Shown here: positions 7,166 to 15,768 of the stretch, in pieces
How positions within the stretch are numbered: the stretch's first letter is position 1
How the letters are laid out: the number at the start of each line of letters is the position of its first letter
Origin: Verrucomicrobiaceae bacterium
Lineage (GTDB): Bacteria > Verrucomicrobiota > Verrucomicrobiia > Verrucomicrobiales > Verrucomicrobiaceae
Direction: 5' to 3'
Assembly: GCA_947507875.1 (NCBI GenBank)
Contig: CANNQP010000031.1
Span: 1 to 54,224 of the forward strand
DNA length: 54,224 nucleotides
The notes under the pieces: generated by a model
Database searches by the model: none
Told to the model about the DNA's origin: nothing
What the model saw: the letters and a program-made list of their open reading frames with translations, nothing else
Made by a program: the position numbers and the translations under genes

Positions 7166-9310
7166 TCACCGGATGTTCACGCCCATACGAGCGGCCCAGT
7201 TGCCAGCGGCGGCAGGGTCTCTGAGCTTCCATTGCCGGTAAAGCTGGGTGGCCACGGCCGCTTTGTCCGCCGGTGTGCGAAACGTCAGGCTGTCGATCCA
7301 CTGGGCTGCCTTCTGCGGGCTGCCACCATGGCTAACGACCCAGTCGGCGGCGAGTTGATTCACTGCCTTCCAAAGGAGCTCCTGATTCCCCTTCTGCCCA
7401 CTGCCGATGCTCGAAAGCTGCGGCAACTGCATTAGCCGATGCACGATCTCTGTGGCTGCTTCCGCGATGCCGCCAAGGCTTGGATTGATCGATTGAATCA
7501 AGGTGGACTCCAATGGCTCATCAATTTGGCTCATGAGGCTATCCAGAGCGTGCTTGCGATTGTCCTTGGTGAGCTGAGGCAGGGTCATTGGCAGGGTGGC
7601 ATCGAAGTCAGCAGGAGACTCCAGTTGATTGATCCACTCCAAAAGCCCTTTCTGATCCACACGCACCCATCGCCCACTCAACTCAGCTAAAGCCTTTGCC
7701 CTTTGATCGCCCTGTAGGCTATCGATGAGCGACAGGACATCCGACACGCGCCCCTTTTTCTGCACCAACCCTCGCATGGCTCGAGTAAGTGAGACACTAA
7801 GGATGGCGGGGTCCGTGATGCTCCTGAGGATGTCCAGTGTCTCATCCGGCGAGGTTTCTGCATGCCTGTATAGCAGCTCTGGCAGGAATCCTCGGAGTTC
7901 ATCCCCTTGAAGGTTGTTCATCGCCCACTGCGCCGCTTCAGCATGTTGCCTCTTTGGCCAATGCGCGGCAAGGGAGCGAATGGCTTGGTATCTCGCCGCA
8001 GTGCCTGCCTGCGTGGTCGTCAAAACTCGACTCAGCTCTGCCATCGGCGCTCTCTGGGCCCGCACGAGTGATAGCACAAGATCTCGGTAAGGACCCGAAG
8101 ACACTTTGGTGTATACCTCTGCCACGTTGATGTCAGGATGGCTTTCCAAAACATAGCCCATGGTGGCCCAAAAAGAAAAACCATTGGGATCATCGGAACC
8201 CGCGAGCCAGGCCAAAGCCTCCAGGGGATGATTGGCCGCCAACCTCTTGAGCACTGCCATCGTGAAGCCCTTGTCATCATGCAACGCAGCCTTCATTTCC
8301 TCTTCCGTGAAATCGAGGCCCATCAGTCCCTTGAGCTTCCGGCGAGCCAGCGCTGCATCACCCGAGGCCACCAGCTCACGCATGAGCTTGTCAAATCCGC
8401 TGGACGTGAGCTTGCGGAGCTTGGCCATGCGACTCTCGGGCGTGTCTGCGAGGTCTTCCAACCTAAGCGCAGCAGTCGGAGATGCTTGTGTTGCTAACGG
8501 CGATATTGCCTTCGCTGCCGCGGGTGATTGTGTCTGACCAACCGCCTCTGACGTGGATGTCGGCGCGGTGCTTGATGGCTTCGTGAGCTGATAGCTGAGG
8601 GTCGTGCAGGCCAGGACAAGCAAGCCCACGGCGGCGATTTGGGTTTTGGTGGTCATGAGAAGCAATGGGGGGAGTTGGCCAACGCCTGGGCCGCTGAGCG
8701 CGATTTTGCCCAACTCCACGCTGAGGCCTGCAGGCAATGCCACCACTGGCTGTGCCTCCAATAGCGTGGCGAGTCCCGCCCCGACGATGAGACCGCGCTC
8801 TCGCAGCTTGTCGCGAAGCTGCTGCACCCCCTGGGCGATCAGGCGGGAAATGCTGGACTGGCTCATCCCAAGGCGGGCAGCTATTTCGATTTGGCTGCGC
8901 CGTTCCAGAAAATGCTCGATGAGCACGCTGCGTAGAGCCTCCGGCAGTTCATCCATCGCCGCATCCACCTCGGGCGAGAGTTGCTCCCAGTCGGAGACTT
9001 CGACCTCTTGCGCTTTCAAGGCTGCCTCGTGTTCCATTCGACGTCGTCGGGCTTCCCCGCGCACGGCATTTTGCGCTTTCACCCAGGTGACACGGTGCAG
9101 CCACGCAGGCACACTGAGGATGGCCTCATGGCTGCGATGCGCGAGGGCCAGAAAGACTTCCTGCGCCACCTCTTCCGCCAGTGCCGCGTTCTGCGTCACT
9201 CGACAGGCTGTGGCATGCACCATGATCGAATGGGCGCGCACCAACTCGGCAAAGGCCAGAGCATCGCCCAGGCGATGATAGCGGTGCAAAAGCTCGGAGT
9301 CGGGTCTCAT
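7166..9310 (-). CDS. ECF sigma factor fused to a transmembrane helix and large C-terminal domain
   Basis: The 714-residue protein begins with sigma region 2 (about 12-75, AFAELVRAHSIMVHATACRV and AWLHRVTWVKAQNAVRGE). Region 4 follows (about 115-170, MDELPEALRSVLIEHFLERR then AARLGMSQSSISRLIAQGV, an intact helix-turn-helix). A linker and one membrane helix come next (about 220-245, IAAVGLLVLACTTLSYQL). The remaining ~450 residues are mostly helical and start after a Ser/Thr/Pro/Ala-rich stretch. The expected topology puts the sigma domains in the cytoplasm and the C-terminus in the periplasm, a one-protein signal transducer. Such fused ECF factors are known from Planctomycetes and Verrucomicrobia. 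The C-terminal domain family is not recognised. It is monocistronic as far as seen. Confidence 0.85.
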   Translation of the reverse strand: MRPDSELLHRYHRLGDALAFAELVRAHSIMVHATACRVTQNAALAEEVAQEVFLALAHRSHEAILSVPAWLHRVTWVKAQNAVRGEARRRRMEHEAALKAQEVEVSDWEQLSPEVDAAMDELPEALRSVLIEHFLERRSQIEIAARLGMSQSSISRLIAQGVQQLRDKLRERGLIVGAGLATLLEAQPVVALPAGLSVELGKIALSGPGVGQLPPLLLMTTKTQIAAVGLLVLACTTLSYQLTKPSSTAPTSTSEAVGQTQSPAAAKAISPLATQASPTAALRLEDLADTPESRMAKLRKLTSSGFDKLMRELVASGDAALARRKLKGLMGLDFTEEEMKAALHDDKGFTMAVLKRLAANHPLEALAWLAGSDDPNGFSFWATMGYVLESHPDINVAEVYTKVSSGPYRDLVLSLVRAQRAPMAELSRVLTTTQAGTAARYQAIRSLAAHWPKRQHAEAAQWAMNNLQGDELRGFLPELLYRHAETSPDETLDILRSITDPAILSVSLTRAMRGLVQKKGRVSDVLSLIDSLQGDQRAKALAELSGRWVRVDQKGLLEWINQLESPADFDATLPMTLPQLTKDNRKHALDSLMSQIDEPLESTLIQSINPSLGGIAEAATEIVHRLMQLPQLSSIGSGQKGNQELLWKAVNQLAADWVVSHGGSPQKAAQWIDSLTFRTPADKAAVATQLYRQWKLRDPAAAGNWAARMGVNIR

Positions 9311-9528
9311 GAAGGTTGTTCATGATGATGTATCCAGCCCCGCCTGGCCTATGCAAAAAAGTGATCGATTTCCTCACTCAAGGACGGCTCACCCTTCCGT
9401 GGTGAGTTGAGAAATCAGGCAAATCCCTTCCTGAAAAACACCTACTTCCTTCAGGACATAGCACGCTAATCAACCGCGTTGCATAGTGTTGCAATGCTAT
9501 TCAAGAGTCTTGTCATTCAGCCAAGAAC

Positions 9529-11190
9529 TCACTTCTTCGGCATGGGCCAGTCATCACTCCGAAAGGGGACGGCGGGGAGGGCTTCGCGGTTGTAGAGATT
9601 GCAGCGGGGCGAGTTCGCCCAGCCGTAGCGGACAGCGATAGGCTTCGTGACAAAAGGGCTGGAAACGATGACGTGATCGCCCTCAATGCGAGCCTCAGCT
9701 TCGTGCCATTCGCGATCTTCTCCGGCGAGGGTGAATCCGATGAGTTTGTCCTGCGGCCATGGGCTGTCGCCAGCGGCTCGCCAGGGGGCTTGGCCGATGG
9801 TGAGTCCGCTGCCGATGTCGGTGAAAGTCACGCGCAGGGTCGCCCCATCGGGTTTGGCTTCGCGAAACACCGGCCCGGAGGCCACAAGCGCACGTTCACC
9901 ATACGCAAGTTTTCTCGCGGCAAGGGCAAGTCGCTGGCCAACGGGTTCTTTTCCTTTCGGATGCACATCTTGGGGATCACCCACATCCATGCTCACGGCG
10001 AGCGCGGTGTTGGCTACCGTTGGGATGGTCATCGACTGCGCTTCTCGCAACCAAGGCCATTGATGGAAAGGAGCGGGCTTTGTGTCCATGTCCCAAGCGG
10101 CGAGTTGTACGACGAGAAAGGGAAAATCGCCCTGTGACCAGCGTTTGCGCCAATCGCTGATCAGGCGCGGTAGCAGCGTGCGGTACTCGATGCCAGCACT
10201 CGCATTCGCCTCGCCCTGATACCACAGCGCACCACGCATCGCGTAACCCACGAGGGGCGCGATCTTCGCATTGAAGATCACGCTCGGCGTGCCGGGACGC
10301 GACGAAGGACTTGGAAGATCCATTGGATCGGGGTTCGCGGGCTCGGGACGTGCGGGAACGGGCTTCGGCGTCGTTTTCGGGCCTGCGTTCCATTGCTTCA
10401 TCGCTTCGTTGAAGGCAGGTGCGACCTCTTTTTGCCAGCGCGCGAGGTCCTGGCGATACGCGTCCCGTTTTTCAGGATGCGCGAGCACGTCGCGATGTTT
10501 CACCCGTGCGGTGTCGTAGGCTTTCAGGTGGTTTTCAAAGGGGGGAGCCTCGCGCAGCGCCTCCATGCTTACCCAGGCCTGTGCGGGTGTGCCGCCCCAA
10601 GAAGAATGCAGGATCGCGACGGGCACGCCGAGCTTTGCCCGCAGATCACGCGCAAAGAAATAGGCCACGGCTGAGAACGACTTCGCCTTATCCGGCGTGC
10701 TCGCGTCCCAGCGTCCGCGCAGATCGTTTTGAGGCTCGGCGGCCGTTCCATTCTGGACAGTGAAAAAGCGTAACAACGGGTCACTGGCCGCCGCGAGGGC
10801 TTGTTCGGCGTTGTGCGCGCTGGCGAGCGGGAAACCCATGTTCGACTGCCCCGACGCGAGCCAAACCTCACCCACGAGCACGTCCGAGCATGTATGACGG
10901 AGGTTGGGTGACTTATGCTTTGAAGAGATGATGAGATCTCGTGGCTGGGCACTCGCAGGCATGGGATCGAGTTTCACGCGCCACTGACCGGCAGCGTCCG
11001 TTTTGGCGGTCTTATTCTGCCCAGCGAACTCCACCGTGACTTCTTCCCCCACGTTAGCCCAACCCCAAACGGGCACGGAGGCATCGCGTTGGAAAACGAG
11101 GTGATCCGTGAAGACGGCGGGCAGTTTGATCTCCGCACGCGCAAGAAGTGGGAGCAATAGCAGGGCGTTAAGGATGGAAAGTTTCTGCAT
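9529..11190 (-). CDS. Exported sialate O-acetylesterase (SASA/SGNH fold)
   Basis: The start is taken as ATG 11190 (MQKLSILNALLLLPLLARAE), a good signal peptide; a TTG four codons earlier is less likely. The 553-residue product has an N-terminal beta-sandwich stretch (VFQRDASVPVWGWANVGEEV), then the esterase block with LASGQSNMGFPL (serine at about 116), typical of 9-O-acetyl sialic acid esterases. HSSWGGTPAQAW and the LWYQGEANA block follow, and a C-terminal beta domain ends the protein. Family members remove acetyl groups from sialic acid or, in many environmental bacteria, from plant or algal polysaccharides. Expected location: periplasm or outer surface. No polysaccharide locus surrounds it. 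Confidence 0.9.
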   Translation of the reverse strand: MQKLSILNALLLLPLLARAEIKLPAVFTDHLVFQRDASVPVWGWANVGEEVTVEFAGQNKTAKTDAAGQWRVKLDPMPASAQPRDLIISSKHKSPNLRHTCSDVLVGEVWLASGQSNMGFPLASAHNAEQALAAASDPLLRFFTVQNGTAAEPQNDLRGRWDASTPDKAKSFSAVAYFFARDLRAKLGVPVAILHSSWGGTPAQAWVSMEALREAPPFENHLKAYDTARVKHRDVLAHPEKRDAYRQDLARWQKEVAPAFNEAMKQWNAGPKTTPKPVPARPEPANPDPMDLPSPSSRPGTPSVIFNAKIAPLVGYAMRGALWYQGEANASAGIEYRTLLPRLISDWRKRWSQGDFPFLVVQLAAWDMDTKPAPFHQWPWLREAQSMTIPTVANTALAVSMDVGDPQDVHPKGKEPVGQRLALAARKLAYGERALVASGPVFREAKPDGATLRVTFTDIGSGLTIGQAPWRAAGDSPWPQDKLIGFTLAGEDREWHEAEARIEGDHVIVSSPFVTKPIAVRYGWANSPRCNLYNREALPAVPFRSDDWPMPKK

Positions 11191-11302
11191 GACAACGGTC
11201 AATCGATTGGAGGAAAGAAACTTTACGCACGCATGGTCGATGATCTAACCTAACCACGCCTTTTGGCAGGCCAGACTAGGTCGAGAGTGGCAGCCAGATC
11301 CC

Positions 11303-14300
11303 TCAATCCTCTTGGCGGAGCTTTTCTTCAGCTTCCAGATCGAACAGGAACTCGAAGTCCGTCTTTTCCAGCGTGCGGGCAAAACCGCCTTCACCGAGAA
11401 TGTTGGCGCTCATGAGCTGCTTCTTCTGCTGAAGGAGCATGATCTTTTCCTCAATGCTATTTTTTGTGATCATTCGATAGGCCATGACCGGCTGAGTCTG
11501 GCCGATGCGGTGAGCTCGGTCGATGGCCTGCGCCTCGACAGCAGGGTTCCACCACGGATCGTAAAGGATGACGTAGCTGGCGGCGGTGAGGTTCAGGCCG
11601 CTGCCGCCGGCCTTCAGGCTCAGCAAGAAGACACAGGCAGCGCTGTCCTGCTGGAACTGATCGACGACCTCGCTGCGATTCTGGGTGCTGCCGGTCAGCC
11701 AGTAGTAGGGGATGCTCATCTCGGTGAGCTTGTCGCGCAGGATCTCCAGCATGGAGACGAACTGGCTAAAGATGAGCACCTTGTGCCCCTCGGCGTGCAG
11801 TTCTTCCACCAGCTCCAGGGTGGCAGTGAGCTTGGCACTTTCTGCAGCGTGATTATCTGCGCTGGCAAGCTGCGGGTGGCAGCAAATCTGGCGCAGGCGG
11901 GTGAGGGCCTGAAGCACGGCAAAACGCTTCCGGGTCAGCACCTCAAAGCTGCTGCTGGTGAGCAGCAGATGCTGAGCGCGGGCGAGCTCTTCTTTGTAGA
12001 GGCGCTCTTGGTCCGCACTCATCTCACACAGCATCGCTTCCTCCGTGCGGGCAGGCAGGTCACTGGCGACCTGCCCTTTGGTTCGGCGCAGCAAGAAGGG
12101 ACGGAGGCGCGCTCCGAGTCGCTCGCTAGCTTTCGCATCCTTACGGCGATCGAAGTTACGTGTGAAGTAGGCGCGATCCCCGAGCGCACCCGGCATGGCG
12201 TAGGTCATCAGGCTCCAGAGGTCGAGCAGTCGGTTTTCCAAAGGCGTACCGGTGAGCGCTAGACGATTCTCGGCCTTCAGGCGACGAGCCGCACGCGCGG
12301 CCTGGGAATCAGGGTTTTTGATCTGTTGCGCTTCATCCAGGATGACGGCCAGCCACTTCACGGTCTCCAGCCATTCGATACAGCCGCGCATCTGGGCGTA
12401 GTTCATGACCAGCACTTGCACTTCCGATTTCAGGCGATCCAGGTCCAGCTCCTCCTTGTCCCGCAGGATCTGCACATTCAGTCCTGGCGCGGCTTTGACG
12501 AACTCCTTGGCCCACACATCCAGCACGGATTTCGGGCACACGACCAGCGTCGGCCAGGCGGTACGGTAGCGGCTGCGCAGCCAAAGGATCCAGGAGATGC
12601 TCTGAATGGTCTTCCCGAGGCCCATGTCATCCGCCAAGATGCCGCCAAACTTGTTCACGCTCAGGTAGGACAGGAAATGGTAGCCCTCGATCTGGTAGGG
12701 GCGCAGGGTCACCGCCAAGCCTTCCGGCGGCTGGGGTTTTTCCTCCAGCTTTGCCTGCTCCATGCGCTGCGTGATCGTCTGCCAGAGGCGGGGATTGATG
12801 ACTTCTTTGACCTTTTCCCCCGCCAACTGACGCCAATGGAGCTGGTGTAGCTCATCGGTCGGGGAATCCAGGTCAATGCCCAGCTGATCCATCATGGCCA
12901 CCTGTTCCTCAGTCAGCTCCAGCTTCACTCGGCGCCAGGTGCCATCGGCCAGCTGGACAAAACCACCCTTGGCCGCGACCAATTTACGGATCTCCGCCGC
13001 TTTCAGGTCTGCGCCTTCGATTTCGAAGATCATGCGCAGGTCGAACCAGTCGATGGTCGCTGTCTGAGTGGCCTCAATGCGAACGCGGGCGATCAGCGGA
13101 TCGGCCAAGATGGTTTGCAGACGATCGTCGGTGGTGAGGCTGATGCCTTGGGGTAGGCTGAAGGCCCAACCATTGAAATGTTCAGGGAAGGTCTTGGTGA
13201 GGCGGACGCGGTAGCCCTGGCTTTCAATGTCCCACGTAGGGTGCAGGCCGCGGATCACACCTTCTGCGGATTCCAACGCGGAGCGATCGCGGCAAACGAT
13301 GCTATCGTCCTGAGCGCCATGATCCAGCACCGGGGCCCAGCCCGCCGGGCCGAGTCGCTCCCGCACACGACCATCAGGGCTCACGGCCTCTGCCTGAAAG
13401 GTAGCGTATTCGATGTTCGACCCTGGGGCCTTCTTCTGGCAGGCAGCACGCACTTTCACTTCCAGCGTTTCATGCTTCACGCGGCTAGCAATGCTCGGAG
13501 GCAAAGGCAGGCCGATCTTTTCCAGAAATTCGATACCTTCCTGTGTTCCCAAAGCCGCCAAGGGAATGCACAACGGGCCGTCGATTTTCGACTCGTCACT
13601 CATCCAACGCGGGCCGATGAAGATCGTATCTTCGCAGAGATACAAGGTCTCTGCCCCATGCAGCACTCGCAGCGGGCCAGTGGGTGTTTCCCCAGAGTCA
13701 GCGACTAGGGTCAGGCGCAGTTGGTTGGACTCCAGGTCTTCTGCCGATTGCCACTTAAGCAGCGTGCTGGCACGTTTGAAAGGATGCTCATCCAGCGTCA
13801 CGAGGCGGCTCTCCAGAGCTGGCTGCTGAAAAAGGCTGCCCAACCATTGGCCATGAGATTCAAGGTCAAACCGGCACACATCGGCCGCATTGGCAGAACT
13901 TTGACCGAGGGCGGAAAAGAGCAGCAGCTCCGCTTCGGGCGGAATCAACAGGCCACCTCGGGCCTGGCACTCTTCCAGCTCGCGCAACTCTGCGCCCGTC
14001 AGGGGATGAAAGCGCTGCTGATCCCCAAATCGGCCCTGCAATCTCGCCTCAGCGGGCGAGATGATGAGACGCAGATCGCCCCTTTTTCGCAGACCATCGC
14101 CCAGACCGGTGTCATCGCGCAGCAGGCGGCGGATACGCTCCTTCCAAAGCGGCACCGTGCGCTCTTGGCGCCAGCCACTGAGCCGTTCACGCACCTTAGG
14201 CAGATCTGCGACATTGCGCAGGAAGCCTGGGATAGGCAAACCACGATCCGTCAGAGCCAAAGCCACGTAATCCCAAAAGTCCCGTAGTGTCTTGGGTGCT

Positions 14301-14803
14301 TCGGGCCAAAGGGGCAGCGGGTCCACGCTCTGGATCGTCCACTTTGGGTGCAATCGCACCATGTCATGATCAAACACCGTGCCGGTTTGCTGCACGCGCT
14401 GGAAGCGCTTCTCTACCTTGCTCAGGTAAGCATCTTCCTCGGGCGTCAGTTGCCGAGCGAGGCGCTTTTCGATGACCTCTTGAAAGGGCACCTCCAGATC
14501 AGCGGGCTTGAAAGCCGAAGGGTCACGTTTCGCCTTGCGTTCGATCGAGATGAGCGTGGCCGCCAGAACCAAATTATGCAGCGCACGGTCTTCGACATCC
14601 GTTTCGCCATGCCACGCCCCTTCCTCAAAGACCCAGCGCGCATTCACACTGCGGTCATCCAGCCGCACCTCCGCCAGCACCTCATCGACCGTCAGATCCA
14701 AGCCTCGCACTGAATCATCATCGACGAGTCGCTCCGCCTCCGCGCGGAGACGAGGTTCACAACCGGACAAAAGGGCGGGGATCTGAGAAAAAAGATCGGA
14801 CAT
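11303..14803 (-). CDS. SNF2-family DNA-dependent helicase/ATPase
   Basis: ATG 14803 (MSDLFSQIPALLSGCEP) is the preferred start, giving 1166 residues; the frame extends 20 codons upstream. The N-terminal ~650 residues match the long bacterial SNF2-associated region. The helicase motor follows: motif I LADDMGLGKTIQS, motif II ILDEAQQIKNP, motif III LTGTPLENRLLDLWSLM, and in the second lobe LSLKAGGSGLNLTAA (motif V) and QAIDRAHRIGQTQPV (motif VI). All ATPase residues are present. Bacterial SNF2 proteins act in transcription recycling or DNA repair; the precise role of this subgroup is not known. It is a lone gene with no partner in tandem. Confidence 0.93.
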   Translation of the reverse strand: MSDLFSQIPALLSGCEPRLRAEAERLVDDDSVRGLDLTVDEVLAEVRLDDRSVNARWVFEEGAWHGETDVEDRALHNLVLAATLISIERKAKRDPSAFKPADLEVPFQEVIEKRLARQLTPEEDAYLSKVEKRFQRVQQTGTVFDHDMVRLHPKWTIQSVDPLPLWPEAPKTLRDFWDYVALALTDRGLPIPGFLRNVADLPKVRERLSGWRQERTVPLWKERIRRLLRDDTGLGDGLRKRGDLRLIISPAEARLQGRFGDQQRFHPLTGAELRELEECQARGGLLIPPEAELLLFSALGQSSANAADVCRFDLESHGQWLGSLFQQPALESRLVTLDEHPFKRASTLLKWQSAEDLESNQLRLTLVADSGETPTGPLRVLHGAETLYLCEDTIFIGPRWMSDESKIDGPLCIPLAALGTQEGIEFLEKIGLPLPPSIASRVKHETLEVKVRAACQKKAPGSNIEYATFQAEAVSPDGRVRERLGPAGWAPVLDHGAQDDSIVCRDRSALESAEGVIRGLHPTWDIESQGYRVRLTKTFPEHFNGWAFSLPQGISLTTDDRLQTILADPLIARVRIEATQTATIDWFDLRMIFEIEGADLKAAEIRKLVAAKGGFVQLADGTWRRVKLELTEEQVAMMDQLGIDLDSPTDELHQLHWRQLAGEKVKEVINPRLWQTITQRMEQAKLEEKPQPPEGLAVTLRPYQIEGYHFLSYLSVNKFGGILADDMGLGKTIQSISWILWLRSRYRTAWPTLVVCPKSVLDVWAKEFVKAAPGLNVQILRDKEELDLDRLKSEVQVLVMNYAQMRGCIEWLETVKWLAVILDEAQQIKNPDSQAARAARRLKAENRLALTGTPLENRLLDLWSLMTYAMPGALGDRAYFTRNFDRRKDAKASERLGARLRPFLLRRTKGQVASDLPARTEEAMLCEMSADQERLYKEELARAQHLLLTSSSFEVLTRKRFAVLQALTRLRQICCHPQLASADNHAAESAKLTATLELVEELHAEGHKVLIFSQFVSMLEILRDKLTEMSIPYYWLTGSTQNRSEVVDQFQQDSAACVFLLSLKAGGSGLNLTAASYVILYDPWWNPAVEAQAIDRAHRIGQTQPVMAYRMITKNSIEEKIMLLQQKKQLMSANILGEGGFARTLEKTDFEFLFDLEAEEKLRQED

Positions 14804-15037
14804 GCGAAGCAGAGTTTCCCCGCCCACAGGCAGTGCGTTCGGGGGAATCGGACTGCGTAGCACAGCCCGACAGCAGATGCCACTTTTCCGTAGAAAAAAG
14901 CCTTTTGCTTGATCCTGAGCGCGGAAGGCCCTTGTCAGCCAAGCTTTTCACGGCTTGGAACCGCTCCGCAGGCAGACAAAAAAGCCTACCTATGCTAGGA
15001 AAATCTGTCCCTCCGACCATCGCCGCGCCCCATCACC

Positions 15038-15685
15038 ATGAGCCCCCCACTTCGCGCCCTCGCTTACGCCCTAGGCTTGGGTATCTTGGGCTGGGCCTGC
15101 CTCAGCCTACCGCCTTCGGGCCCTTTCGATCCTGCTTTTGCACGTCTGACGGCTGGGGAAATCGACCGCCTACCGCTGGCGACGCGCTTTGATCCACCGC
15201 TAGGCTCAGAGCACGCCGCGCTCACCTACAACGCCCAGCCCTTTCGCCTAAATCGCCATCTGGGCGATGACTTGAATGGCATCGGTGGCCTGAATTCTGA
15301 CCTTGGTGATCCTGTCTATGCAGCGGCTCATGGACGCGTGATTTATGCTGGCACCCCTGGCCCTGGCTGGGGAAACATGATCATCTTGGCCCATCGCCTG
15401 GCTAGCCGCAGCGGCCCGCAGGTCGTGCAGACCGTGTATGCCCATTTGGATAACATCGCAGCCCAACCCGGTCAAATTGTGACCCGAGGGCAAAAGATCG
15501 GCACGGTGGGCACGGCCAGGGGGCATTACCTCGCACACCTGCACTTTGAAATTCGTCGAGGCCCCTACGTGAACCCTAGCGTCGGTTATGCGGATGCACC
15601 GCTGAATCGACTTTCGCCAGCGCTGTTCCTGCAAGAGCATCGTGCCGCCCCACCGACTCGACTGAACCCAGCGCCCCAGCCCTGA
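15038..15685 (+). CDS. M23 family metallopeptidase (LytM-type)
   Basis: The 215-residue protein has an N-terminal hydrophobic segment (LAYALGLGILGWACLSL) serving as signal or anchor; the cysteine there is not in a classic lipobox. The LytM/M23 zinc site is complete: HLGDD (H74 and D78, HxxxD), YAHLD (H136) and HLHFE (H167, H169). The VYAAAHGRVIYAG strand is typical. Such enzymes cut peptidoglycan cross-links in the periplasm or act as inactive amidase activators; the intact metal site favours an active endopeptidase. It precedes the acyltransferase-heptosyltransferase gene by 83 bases on the same strand, so the pair may be one envelope operon. Confidence 0.88.
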   Translation: MSPPLRALAYALGLGILGWACLSLPPSGPFDPAFARLTAGEIDRLPLATRFDPPLGSEHAALTYNAQPFRLNRHLGDDLNGIGGLNSDLGDPVYAAAHGRVIYAGTPGPGWGNMIILAHRLASRSGPQVVQTVYAHLDNIAAQPGQIVTRGQKIGTVGTARGHYLAHLHFEIRRGPYVNPSVGYADAPLNRLSPALFLQEHRAAPPTRLNPAPQP

Positions 15686-15768
15686 GCCGAAATGCGCTAC
15701 TTGCCCACAGCAAGTCTTGTCGCACCAGCCTTGCCCCTGCCAGAGGTTTATGGCAGACAGAGCGGTCG

